From the NCBI GenBank assembly GCA_017935185.1, contig JAGBIC010000023.1:1-64000 (forward strand): DNA of 64,000 nucleotides, written 5' to 3'. The notes under the pieces were generated by a model. The model was not told the DNA's origin and made no database searches. It saw only the letters and a program-made list of their open reading frames with translations. Shown in pieces: positions 53,414 through 60,961 of this stretch. Position numbers and translations under genes: made by a program. The stretch is from Alistipes sp. (lineage in GTDB: Bacteria > Bacteroidota > Bacteroidia > Bacteroidales > Rikenellaceae). Positions within the stretch are counted from its first letter, which is position 1; each line of letters starts with the position of its first letter.

Positions 53414-53869
53414 ATGGATTCAAGAAGTTACAAAACTATCTCGTTGAACGCCGCTACTGTTCAGAAAGAGTGGGTGGTTATCGACGCTACCAACGAGGTA
53501 TTGGGACGTCTTGCTTCGCAGGTTGCAAAAATCCTGCGCGGTAAGAACAAGCCTGGCTACACTCCTCACGTTGATTGCGGTGATTATGTTATCGTTATCA
53601 ACGCCGATAAGGTGAAGCTTACAGGCGCAAAGATGACCGACAAGGTCTATGTACGTCACACCGGCTATCCCGGTGGCCAGCGTTTTGCTACTCCTGCGGA
53701 CTATTTGGCAAAGAAGCCTGAGTTCGTAATTGAGCACGCTGTAAAGGGTATGCTCCCCAAGACTCGTCTGGGTGTTGCTATCCTAAAGAATTTGAAGGTT
53801 TATGCTGGCGCAGAGCATCCTCACGCAGCACAAAACCCCAAGGAAATTAAGTTAAACGAGATTAAGTAA
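53414..53869 (+). CDS. rplM: Ribosomal protein L13
   Basis: 151 residues. The N-terminus MDSRSYKTISLNAATVQKEW and WVVIDATNEVLGRLASQVAK, then YTPHVDCGDYVIVINADKV and GMLPKTRLG, are diagnostic for L13 of the large subunit. It is followed 5 bases later by rpsI, the usual L13-S9 pairing. High-expression codon bias is evident. Confidence 0.98.
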   Translation: MDSRSYKTISLNAATVQKEWVVIDATNEVLGRLASQVAKILRGKNKPGYTPHVDCGDYVIVINADKVKLTGAKMTDKVYVRHTGYPGGQRFATPADYLAKKPEFVIEHAVKGMLPKTRLGVAILKNLKVYAGAEHPHAAQNPKEIKLNEIK

Positions 53870-53874
53870 ACAGT

Positions 53875-54261
53875 ATGGAAGTTGTAAACACCGTAGGTCG
53901 CCGTAAGGCAGCTGTGGCTCGCGTATTCGTGAAGCCGGGTAATGGTCAGATTACAATCAACCAGCGCGCTCTCGACGTTTATTTCCCCTTGAACATTCTT
54001 CAGTATGAGGTTAAGCAGCCTTTGTTGGTTACTAACACTTTGGAGAATTATGATGTAACCATCAATTTGGTTGGTGGTGGTATCAAGGGTCAGGCCGAGG
54101 CCGCTCGTATGGGTATTGCACGTGCGTTGTGTGAAATCGACGCTGAGCACCGTTCAATTTTGAAGAAGAACGGTTTCCTCACTCGCGATTCTCGTGAGGT
54201 TGAGCGTAAGAAGCCCGGACAGCCCGGAGCACGTCGTAAGTTCCAGTTCAGTAAGCGTTAA
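53875..54261 (+). CDS. rpsI: Ribosomal protein S9
   Basis: 128 residues, small-subunit protein. VGRRKAAVARVFVKPGNGQITIN near the start is the S9 signature. The C-terminus ends KFQFSKR, whose terminal Lys-Arg reaches the P-site tRNA. It is co-transcribed with rplM. rpsB follows after 183 bases. Confidence 0.98.
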   Translation: MEVVNTVGRRKAAVARVFVKPGNGQITINQRALDVYFPLNILQYEVKQPLLVTNTLENYDVTINLVGGGIKGQAEAARMGIARALCEIDAEHRSILKKNGFLTRDSREVERKKPGQPGARRKFQFSKR

Positions 54262-54444
54262 TCCTTACACGACCGAATTTCGGCAAGCACGACGAGGGTT
54301 AAAAATTCGAAAGACTGCTACGTATTTATTATATATAGGTATTACTTACGGGTTGCCCCGTCGCGGAAAATCTCCCGGATTGGCAAGGCCACTACCTTGG
54401 GGGATTGAAGTAAAGAGAAATTAAAATTTAAAGAAAAAATTAAA
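54262..54444 (+). promoter_or_regulatory. Untranslated spacer ahead of rpsB, possible regulatory leader
   Basis: 183 bases with no open frame worth calling, sitting between tightly packed ribosomal genes. It contains short GC-rich inverted words (CGGGTTGCCCCG near 54349-54360, and CCACTACCTTGGGGG near 54389) that could form a folded leader for S2 feedback control. There is no T-run terminator and no clear TAnnTTTG box, so read-through from rpsI is likely. The regulatory role is a guess from position and spacing. Confidence 0.3.
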
Positions 54445-55287
54445 ATGTCACGCACAGATTTTAATACATTATTGGATGCAGGCGTTCACTTCGGTCACTT
54501 GAAGCGTAAGTGGAATCCTAAAATGGCTCCCTATATCTTCATGGAGAAGAACGGCATCCACATCATCGATCTTCACAAGACAGTTGTAAAGCTCGATGAG
54601 GCTGCAGCAGCACTTAAGCAGATTGCAAAGAGCGGTCGCCGTGTGTTGTTTGTAGCAACAAAGAAACAAGCAAAGGATATTGTTGCCGAAAAGGTAGCTC
54701 CCGTTGGTATGCCTTACGTTACAGAGCGTTGGGCCGGCGGTATGCTTACCAACTTCCCCACCATACGTAAAGCCGTTAAGAAGATGGCCACCATCGATAA
54801 GATGTTGGGCGACGGCACTTTTGATAATTTCTCAAAGCGTGAGAAACTCCAGATTGAGCGTCAGCGTGCTAAGTTGGAGAAGAACCTTGGTTCTATCTCA
54901 GATCTTACTCGTCTTCCTGCTGCTCTGTTCGTTATCGACGTACAGAAGGAGGCAAACGCCGTTAAGGAGGCTAAGCGTTTGAGCATCCCTGTATTTGCCA
55001 TGGTTGATACTTGTTGTGATCCTACCGACATCGATTACGTAATTCCGGCAAATGATGATGCTGCAAAGTCAATCGCTACTATCCTTGACGTAGTTTGCAC
55101 TGCAATTGCAGAGGGAACAGAGGAGCGCAAGCTCGAGAAGGAGAAGGAAGCACAGGAGGCAGAGGCTGCTGCTCCTGCAAAGAAGGAGGCTAAACCCCGC
55201 ATCAAGAAGGCTGTTAAGGCTGCTGTAGATGCTGAGGAGGCTACCGTTGCAGAGGTTGTTGCTGCCACCGAGCAGAAGGCTGAGTAA
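54445..55287 (+). CDS. rpsB: Ribosomal protein S2
   Basis: 280 residues. The S2 core occupies ~1-225: LLDAGVHFGHLKRKWNPKM near 6, GRRVLFVATKKQAKDIVAE near 65, RWAGGMLTNFPTIRK near 95 and IPVFAMVDTCCDPTDIDYVIP near 180. A ~55-residue Ala/Glu/Lys-rich C-terminal tail (EKEKEAQEAEAAAPAKKEAK) extends beyond E. coli S2; such tails are common in Bacteroidetes. It is followed 46 bases later by tsf, the conserved rpsB-tsf pair. Confidence 0.97.
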   Translation: MSRTDFNTLLDAGVHFGHLKRKWNPKMAPYIFMEKNGIHIIDLHKTVVKLDEAAAALKQIAKSGRRVLFVATKKQAKDIVAEKVAPVGMPYVTERWAGGMLTNFPTIRKAVKKMATIDKMLGDGTFDNFSKREKLQIERQRAKLEKNLGSISDLTRLPAALFVIDVQKEANAVKEAKRLSIPVFAMVDTCCDPTDIDYVIPANDDAAKSIATILDVVCTAIAEGTEERKLEKEKEAQEAEAAAPAKKEAKPRIKKAVKAAVDAEEATVAEVVAATEQKAE

Positions 55288-55333
55288 GCTCCGAAATTAG
55301 AGAAGTTATTAACACATTAAACAAAAAACTATT

Positions 55334-56164
55334 ATGGAAATCAAAGCAGCAGATGTAATGAAGCTCCGCAAGATGACGGGTGCAGGTATGATGGACTGCA
55401 AGAAGGCTCTCATCGAGGCAGAGGGTGATTACGAGCGCGCAAAGGATATTATCCGTGAGAAGGGTAAACTCGTTGTTAGCAAGCGTGCAGACCGTAGCGC
55501 ATCAGAGGGTGTTGTTGTAACCAAGATCGTAGGCCAGAAGGCTTATTTGTTGTGTCTTGCTTGCGAGACTGACTTCGTAGCACAGAACTCAGAGTTCTCA
55601 GCTTCAGCTAACGCAATTCTTGATATCGCTGTTGCAAACGATGCAGCTGATGTAGAGGCTTTGAAGGCTATCAAGAATGCCGAGGGTATCACCGTAGAGG
55701 AGATGGTAACCGAGAAGTCTGGTCAGACAGGCGAGAAGGTTGAGTTGGCTTACTATGGCCGTATCGAGGCTCCCTATTGCAACGCTTACGTTCACTTCAA
55801 CAAGAAGCTCGGTACTATCCTTGGCTTTAACAAGGAGGTTTCTGAGGAGGTTGCTCACACCATCGCTATGCAGGCTACAGCTATGGCTCCTATCTCTATC
55901 GATGAGAATGACTGCCCCGCAGAGGTTGTTGAGAAGGAGAAGGCTATCGCTCTTGAGATGATGAAGCAGGATCCCAAGAACGCTAACAAGCCCGAGGCTA
56001 TCTTGGCAAAGATCGCAGAGGGTAAGATGCGTAAGTTCTTCGAGGAGAATACTCTGTTGAATCAGGCTCTCGTTGGCGAGAAGATCTCTATCCGCGAGTA
56101 CTTGCAGCAGGCTGATAAGGAGGCTAATGTTATCGCTTACAAGCGTTTCGCTTTGGAGGCATAA
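55334..56164 (+). CDS. tsf: Elongation factor Ts
   Basis: 276 residues. It exchanges GDP for GTP on EF-Tu. The N-terminal UBA-like domain ADVMKLRKMTGAGMMDCKKAL and the EF-Tu contact motif ETDFVAQN near 80 are clear. The C-terminal subdomain ends with FFEENTLLNQALV. It is the last gene of the rplM-rpsI-rpsB-tsf block, which ends at terminator 56184-56226. Confidence 0.97.
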   Translation: MEIKAADVMKLRKMTGAGMMDCKKALIEAEGDYERAKDIIREKGKLVVSKRADRSASEGVVVTKIVGQKAYLLCLACETDFVAQNSEFSASANAILDIAVANDAADVEALKAIKNAEGITVEEMVTEKSGQTGEKVELAYYGRIEAPYCNAYVHFNKKLGTILGFNKEVSEEVAHTIAMQATAMAPISIDENDCPAEVVEKEKAIALEMMKQDPKNANKPEAILAKIAEGKMRKFFEENTLLNQALVGEKISIREYLQQADKEANVIAYKRFALEA

Positions 56165-56183
56165 TTGGTCAAGTATCATAAAT

Positions 56184-56226
56184 AAAGAGCCTGTCTAACG
56201 CAATGTTAGGCAGGCTCTTTTTATTT
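56184..56226. terminator. Terminator between tsf and rlmI, copy C of the repeated hairpin family
   Basis: Stem AAAGAGCCTGTCTAAC (56184-56199) with GTTAGGCAGGCTCTTT (56205-56220), one G.T pair, loop GCAAT, followed by TTTATTT on the plus strand and T-rich sequence on the minus strand. Its arm shares GCCTGTCTAAC with copies A and B. Confidence 0.9.
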
Positions 56227-57424
56227 ATTCAACATATAACACAAGTCCTTTCAGATACTCCCCTTCGGGGTGATAGATGTTTATCGGGTGGTCGGCGGGT
56301 TGAGTCAATTGATGCAGTATTCTGACTTTGCGTCCTGCTATTGCTGCTGCCGAGAAGACGGTGGTTCGGAACAGCTCTTTTGAGACGGCTTGTGAGCAGG
56401 AGAATGTGAAGAGTATTCCTCCACTTTTGATCTGTGACAGCGCTCTGGCATTTATGCGCTTATATCCCTGCATGGCGTTGCCCAGCACTTTGTGATGTTT
56501 GGCAAATGCAGGTGGATCGAGAATTATCAGGTCGTATTTGTTGCCAATTTGCTTGATATACTCCACTGCATCGGCAGCTACAGCCGAGTGTTTAACCGTA
56601 TCACCAAAGTTGAGCCTCATATTCTCCTCGGCAAGTTTTACGGCTCGCTCCGAAGCATCCACCGAGCAGACTTCGACAGCTCCGCCCGAGGCGGCATATA
56701 CCGAGAAGCCGCCTGTATAGCAGAATGTATTTAGTACTGTGCGCCCTTTCGAGTAGTGTTTTACCAATTCGCGATTCTGGCGCTGGTCAAGGAAAAAACC
56801 TGTTTTTTGACCCTCTTCCCAGTTTACCATGAATTTCTCGCCATTCTCTAATACTACATGTGATTTCTTGTCTGAATGTCCCCAGATATAGCCGTCAACA
56901 GCGTTCAGTCCGGCCTTAAACGGTACCGTCTGTGAGCTTTTGTCGTAGATGGCAGTTAGTTGTTCACCATAAACGGCACGCAGCGCATCGGCTATGGCAT
57001 GACGTGAGCGATACATACCAACCGAGTGGCACTGTATTACCGCCGTACTGTCGTATATGTCAATTACGAGTCCCGGTAGAGAGTCGCCCTCGCCATGTAT
57101 AAGTCGATAACAATTGGTATCGGCATTATCTGTCAGACCCAGTGTCTCTCTTACGTCGTAGGCAACAGCAATTCTCTTCTGCCACCATTTGGCGTCAATC
57201 TCTTCGCTTTGCTCGAAGCTAAGGACTCTGACAGCTATGGAGCCGATTTGGTAGTGGCCTCGGGCAATGAAATTGCCCGATTTTGTGTAGACATCTACAA
57301 TTTCTCCCTCGGTTAGCTCTTTGCCCTCGAATTTTACTTGTTCGATGGCCCCCGAGAATATCCATGGGTGGCGACGCATAAGAGACTCCTCTTTGCCGTG
57401 ACGAAGATAAATTTGTGCCCTCAT
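56225..57424 (-). CDS. rlmI: 23S rRNA m5C methyltransferase RlmI-like
   Basis: 399 residues. An N-terminal PUA domain (IYLRHGKEESLMRRHPWIFSGAI) is followed by a class I SAM methyltransferase domain. This has VLNTFCYTGGFSVYAASGGA (SAM loop) near 232, VDASERAVKLAEENM near 255 and LIILDPPAFAKHHK near 300 (catalytic motif IV). FSCSQAVSKELF supplies the catalytic-Cys region. The homologue RlmI methylates C1962 of 23S rRNA. It lies 11 bases after the exonuclease gene, third in the recQ operon. Confidence 0.88.
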   Translation of the reverse strand: MRAQIYLRHGKEESLMRRHPWIFSGAIEQVKFEGKELTEGEIVDVYTKSGNFIARGHYQIGSIAVRVLSFEQSEEIDAKWWQKRIAVAYDVRETLGLTDNADTNCYRLIHGEGDSLPGLVIDIYDSTAVIQCHSVGMYRSRHAIADALRAVYGEQLTAIYDKSSQTVPFKAGLNAVDGYIWGHSDKKSHVVLENGEKFMVNWEEGQKTGFFLDQRQNRELVKHYSKGRTVLNTFCYTGGFSVYAASGGAVEVCSVDASERAVKLAEENMRLNFGDTVKHSAVAADAVEYIKQIGNKYDLIILDPPAFAKHHKVLGNAMQGYKRINARALSQIKSGGILFTFSCSQAVSKELFRTTVFSAAAIAGRKVRILHQLTQPADHPINIYHPEGEYLKGLVLYVE

Positions 57425-57435
57425 TGTTATAATTG

Positions 57436-58158
57436 TTATTTTTTGCTCTCGGTTTGTTTTTGCTGCGTTGTGTGACGTGTCGGACGATGTGTCTCCTTGC
57501 GGGGTGTCATTCTCCTTTTTAGGTTCACACGCTCTGTTGGCTCGGCGGCATATGGTTTTATCTCTACTTTGGGGTTGGTTGGCTCGGCAGCCATCAACGC
57601 CTCATATAAGGTTATGCAGACCCATGCATCAGTCGCAGCATACATTTGCTGTTGTGGAGTCAGCGAATATGCCTCCCAATTGCTCAGGCGTTGCGCCTTC
57701 GACACCCTGTGTCCAAGCACAATTGCGGCAAGTTTGCGCAGGCTCTTCTCCTCAATGCCCCAGCGTGGAGCTATCTGTTGAAGATCGATGAATCCGCGCT
57801 CTTTGAAGTTGCGTAACACATGCAGTGAGCGGATATCACCAGCCACATCGGCACCAATCTTTATGATTTTCGGATTACTTAATATCTTGAGTATAGAGTT
57901 GTGTAGTTTGGTGCGGCAAAGGCGTATTAAATAACATCTGTCATGTGTTGAAAGTTGCAGTAGGGCAACCTTATTTGTTACACCGGCCTTGAATGATGGG
58001 CGTGTTTCGGTGTCAAATCCAATGATTTTCTGTGATGCGAGATCTCGACATGCCCTCTCTATCTGTTCTTCGCGGTCGATGACCATAATCTCGCCGTCGA
58101 AGTGTGCAGAGGGGAGTGCTGATGTCTGCTCGTTTGATATGGTGGGTTGAAAACTCAT
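57436..58158 (-). CDS. DEDDy-type 3'-5' exonuclease domain protein
   Basis: 240 residues. ExoI IIGFDTETRPSF near 45 (Asp/Glu pair), ExoII KIGADVAGDIRSL near 103 and ExoIII MYAATDAWVC near 172 give the DEDDy set, as in RNase D and WRN exonuclease. The last ~45 residues are a basic, low-complexity tail (KRRMTPRKETHRPTRH). It may process RNA or DNA 3' ends. Adjacency to recQ (24 bases) recalls WRN, which joins RecQ and a DEDDy exonuclease in one chain, suggesting but not proving joint action. Confidence 0.88.
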   Translation of the reverse strand: MSFQPTISNEQTSALPSAHFDGEIMVIDREEQIERACRDLASQKIIGFDTETRPSFKAGVTNKVALLQLSTHDRCYLIRLCRTKLHNSILKILSNPKIIKIGADVAGDIRSLHVLRNFKERGFIDLQQIAPRWGIEEKSLRKLAAIVLGHRVSKAQRLSNWEAYSLTPQQQMYAATDAWVCITLYEALMAAEPTNPKVEIKPYAAEPTERVNLKRRMTPRKETHRPTRHTTQQKQTESKK

Positions 58159-58182
58159 TGGCTCAAATTTCGAGCCGTAAAG

Positions 58183-60105
58183 TTACTCAATAATTATGAG
58201 TTTACCATCTGTTGTGGCGGAAATTTTACCCTCCGCCTTCATCTTCTCTATCGTCAACGATACTGTTTGTGTGTCGGTTTTTATTTGGCGACATATCTCG
58301 CGGGCTGTCAAAGGCTCGCTCTGCAATAGTTTAAGCACCATTTCTTGAATATTTTCCGCTTGTTTTGAGGTGTTACGACGCTTCTCAAGGCAGATGTCGC
58401 ACACGCCGCAGGGGGTGGCATCCTTGTCGCCAAAATAACGCTGCATGACAATGCTGCGGCACTCGCTCTCGTTCTCGGCATATTGCAACATGTGGTCGAA
58501 ACGCTGGCTGGTGAGTTGCTTGCGATGTAGGTAGGTGTCGGGAGATATGTATAAATCTTTTGTCGGCAGGCGTTCCTCGTCAAAAAATATCATGGGCGAG
58601 GTGTTGGATGGTATGTATCTGATAATTCTAATCTGCCACATACGTTTCAGCAACTCCTTAATGTGGGCAACGGTATAGCCACTCAACGTCGCCAGCTCCT
58701 GCTCGTCAATAGCACGAAACTCTGAAAATACACCATTATACTTACGAAGGATAATACGTATAATATGGTCGAGGTCGTTTCTGTCAACCCTTATCTTATA
58801 GAGGTCATCGCGGCTGACGCAGAACATTATGCGTGCAGGGTTCTCCATCTCCTCGGTGAGTGTCATGTAGCCATTTTGCTGCAATAGCTGCATGGCAGCC
58901 TTTACTTTGCCCCCGAATATACGTTCTCTGGCGCAAAAATCATGAATGTTGAATATATACGAAGCGTATAGGCCATCCCCAATAGCCACTTGCAGATAGT
59001 CGCACACCTTTTCGTATATCATTTTCACCTCATCAAGGGGCGGAAATTCACTGTTGAATCGCTTTACAACCCTCTCTTTGTCGTCGGATGCAACCAATAG
59101 CACGGCGTAGCTGCGTTTGCCGTCGCGTCCGGCACGACCGGCTTCCTGATAGTAGCTTTCGAGCGAATCACACATCGAATAGTGAACAACGAATCTAACA
59201 TCGGCTTTGTCGATACCCATCCCGAATGCATTGGTGGCAACCATTATACGATTTTTGCCCGATGTCCACTCCTCTTGGCGCATGGCACGCTCGGCATGCG
59301 GCAGTCCTGCATGGTAGTATGAGGCCGAAATGCCCTGCTGTTGTAGTATCTCGGCAAGTTGCTCGCACCCTTCGCGAGAGCGCATGTAGATTATACCCGA
59401 ACCATCGACATTGTTTATTACACGCAGTAATTGTTCGTTCTTGTCGTCGGTGTGACGTACGGCGTATGATAAGTTTGGTCGAGAAAAGCTGCTTCGTATT
59501 ATGTTGGGTTGTTCAAAATGCAGTTGCTTCATTATGTCGTCAGCCACCAATTCTGTCGCTGAGGCTGTTAATGCCAGCAGGGGAGTGTCGGGCAACATCT
59601 GCCTTATCTCGGCTATGCGTAGATATGAGGGACGAAAATCGTAACCCCATTGTGAGATACAGTGAGCCTCGTCAACGGCGATAAGTGCGACATTCATTCG
59701 CTGAACACGCAGACGGAAAACTTCGGTGGCAAGTCGCTCCGGCGAGACGTATAAAAATTTCGTGTCGCCATAAACGCAGTTGTCAAGCGCTATGTCGATT
59801 TGGGTGAATGACATTCCAGAATGTACTGCAACGGCTGAAATGCCAATATTGCGCAATCTGTCTACCTGATCTTTCATCAGTGCGATGAGGGGTGTTATCA
59901 CAATACACAACCCATCCGTGGCCATAGCCGGCACCTGATAGGTGAGTGATTTGCCGCCACCGGTGGGCATTAAAGCGAGTGTATCACGTCTTGCTACAAG
60001 GCTTTTGATAACGTCATATTGCCCGGGTCGAAAAGTAGTGTAGCCCCAATATTTCTTCAATACTGAGTAAAGCAGGCTCTCGTCTATGGTGTTTGACTTT
60101 GTCAT
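58183..60105 (-). CDS. recQ: ATP-dependent DNA helicase RecQ
   Basis: 640 residues from ATG 60105; an in-frame ATG 12 codons upstream (60141) is the alternative. Motif 0 is FRPGQYDVIKSL, Walker A is MPTGGGKSLTYQVPA, DEAH is AVDEAHCISQWGYDFRPSYL, and motif VI is YYQEAGRAGRDGKRS. The RQC zinc cysteines are in RYFGDKDATPCGVCDICLEKR near 565. A short winged helix ends the protein (EPLTAREICRQIKTDTQTVS). There is no HRDC domain. It unwinds recombination and replication intermediates. Confidence 0.93.
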   Translation of the reverse strand: MTKSNTIDESLLYSVLKKYWGYTTFRPGQYDVIKSLVARRDTLALMPTGGGKSLTYQVPAMATDGLCIVITPLIALMKDQVDRLRNIGISAVAVHSGMSFTQIDIALDNCVYGDTKFLYVSPERLATEVFRLRVQRMNVALIAVDEAHCISQWGYDFRPSYLRIAEIRQMLPDTPLLALTASATELVADDIMKQLHFEQPNIIRSSFSRPNLSYAVRHTDDKNEQLLRVINNVDGSGIIYMRSREGCEQLAEILQQQGISASYYHAGLPHAERAMRQEEWTSGKNRIMVATNAFGMGIDKADVRFVVHYSMCDSLESYYQEAGRAGRDGKRSYAVLLVASDDKERVVKRFNSEFPPLDEVKMIYEKVCDYLQVAIGDGLYASYIFNIHDFCARERIFGGKVKAAMQLLQQNGYMTLTEEMENPARIMFCVSRDDLYKIRVDRNDLDHIIRIILRKYNGVFSEFRAIDEQELATLSGYTVAHIKELLKRMWQIRIIRYIPSNTSPMIFFDEERLPTKDLYISPDTYLHRKQLTSQRFDHMLQYAENESECRSIVMQRYFGDKDATPCGVCDICLEKRRNTSKQAENIQEMVLKLLQSEPLTAREICRQIKTDTQTVSLTIEKMKAEGKISATTDGKLIIIE

Positions 60106-60184
60106 GTTTGCAAAATTACAAAAAAAAGGTGTTGTTGCCATTTTTTTTATTATATTTGTACCGGAATAGTAGTTATTTAAGGCA

Positions 60185-60454
60185 ATGAAAATTAAGCAGG
60201 AATACTCAATACGAAATATCGCTGGCGAGAATGTTGTTGTTCTGCACGGAAGTTATGGGGTCAACAAAACCCGTATTGTGGGATTCAATCAGAGCGCCCT
60301 TGATTTATGGGAGGCTCTCTTTGGCAGTGATTTTAGTATTGAAGATGCGGCTGCTGTGCTTGTAAATAAATACGAAATAGACTCCGAGACTGCTTGCCGC
60401 GATGCGCAGCAGTGGGTTGACACCCTTAAGGATTGTGGATTATTGGATGAGTAG
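60185..60454 (+). CDS. PqqD-like (RRE-fold) protein
   Basis: 89 residues. VNKTRIVGFNQSALDLWEAL and SIEDAAAVLVNKYEID, with a C-terminal DAQQWVDTLKDCGLLDE, match PqqD family proteins, whose winged-helix fold (RRE) binds leader peptides of ribosomal peptide natural products. No radical-SAM enzyme or obvious precursor peptide lies nearby. A perfect TATATTTG -7 box lies at 60150-60157. It is the first gene of the probable metal locus and is followed 3 bases later by a His/Cys-rich protein. Its true partner is unknown. Confidence 0.8.
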   Translation: MKIKQEYSIRNIAGENVVVLHGSYGVNKTRIVGFNQSALDLWEALFGSDFSIEDAAAVLVNKYEIDSETACRDAQQWVDTLKDCGLLDE

Positions 60455-60457
60455 CTA

Positions 60458-60898
60458 ATGATGGACGGTGGATTAAGAACTTTTGCATCGGCTGTGATGT
60501 TGCTGCTATACATTTCGATGTTGGCAGCAGGTAGTGTCATTTCGCTCACTTGCGAGTGTGAACACCATCATCATGCCGATATCCACACCTCATTTGCTCA
60601 TGTTCACCAATGCACTCACTCCTGTCATGAAGAGTGCGCGGGTGTGCAAATTACAGATCATCATTGCTGTAATCATGACCATTCCAATCAGGTGGAACTT
60701 TATACCCAACCGCGTATTACCGACGACGAGACCATTATGCGCCACTCTATGGTGCTTGCATTTGTTGCTCAGGAGTTGCTGTATGGTGTGGTTGATGAGG
60801 TCATTCTAAATAACGAGTATCGGCAACTTATCTTGCCTCTACTTGCGGACGGTTACGTCCGATGCAGTTCGTTGCGCGCTCCTCCGGCGTTAGTATAA
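60458..60898 (+). CDS. His/Cys-rich membrane-anchored protein, probable metal binder
   Basis: 146 residues, family not recognised. A hydrophobic segment at ~8-30 (ASAVMLLLYISMLAAGSVIS) acts as signal peptide or anchor. Residues ~31-77 then hold 13 His and 7 Cys in clustered motifs (CECEHHHH, HVHQCTHSCHEEC, HHCCNHDH), consistent with binding of Zn, Cu or Ni on the periplasmic side. The C-terminal ~65 residues are ordinary in composition (FVAQELLYGVVDEVIL). It sits between the PqqD-like gene and the TonB receptor, spacing 3 and 63 bases, so it is probably part of the same operon. Confidence 0.75.
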   Translation: MMDGGLRTFASAVMLLLYISMLAAGSVISLTCECEHHHHADIHTSFAHVHQCTHSCHEECAGVQITDHHCCNHDHSNQVELYTQPRITDDETIMRHSMVLAFVAQELLYGVVDEVILNNEYRQLILPLLADGYVRCSSLRAPPALV

Positions 60899-60961
60899 TA
60901 TCTGTTATGTGAAGAGTTTGAAACTCTTTATGTCGTATTATATTAACGAACTGAGTAAATT

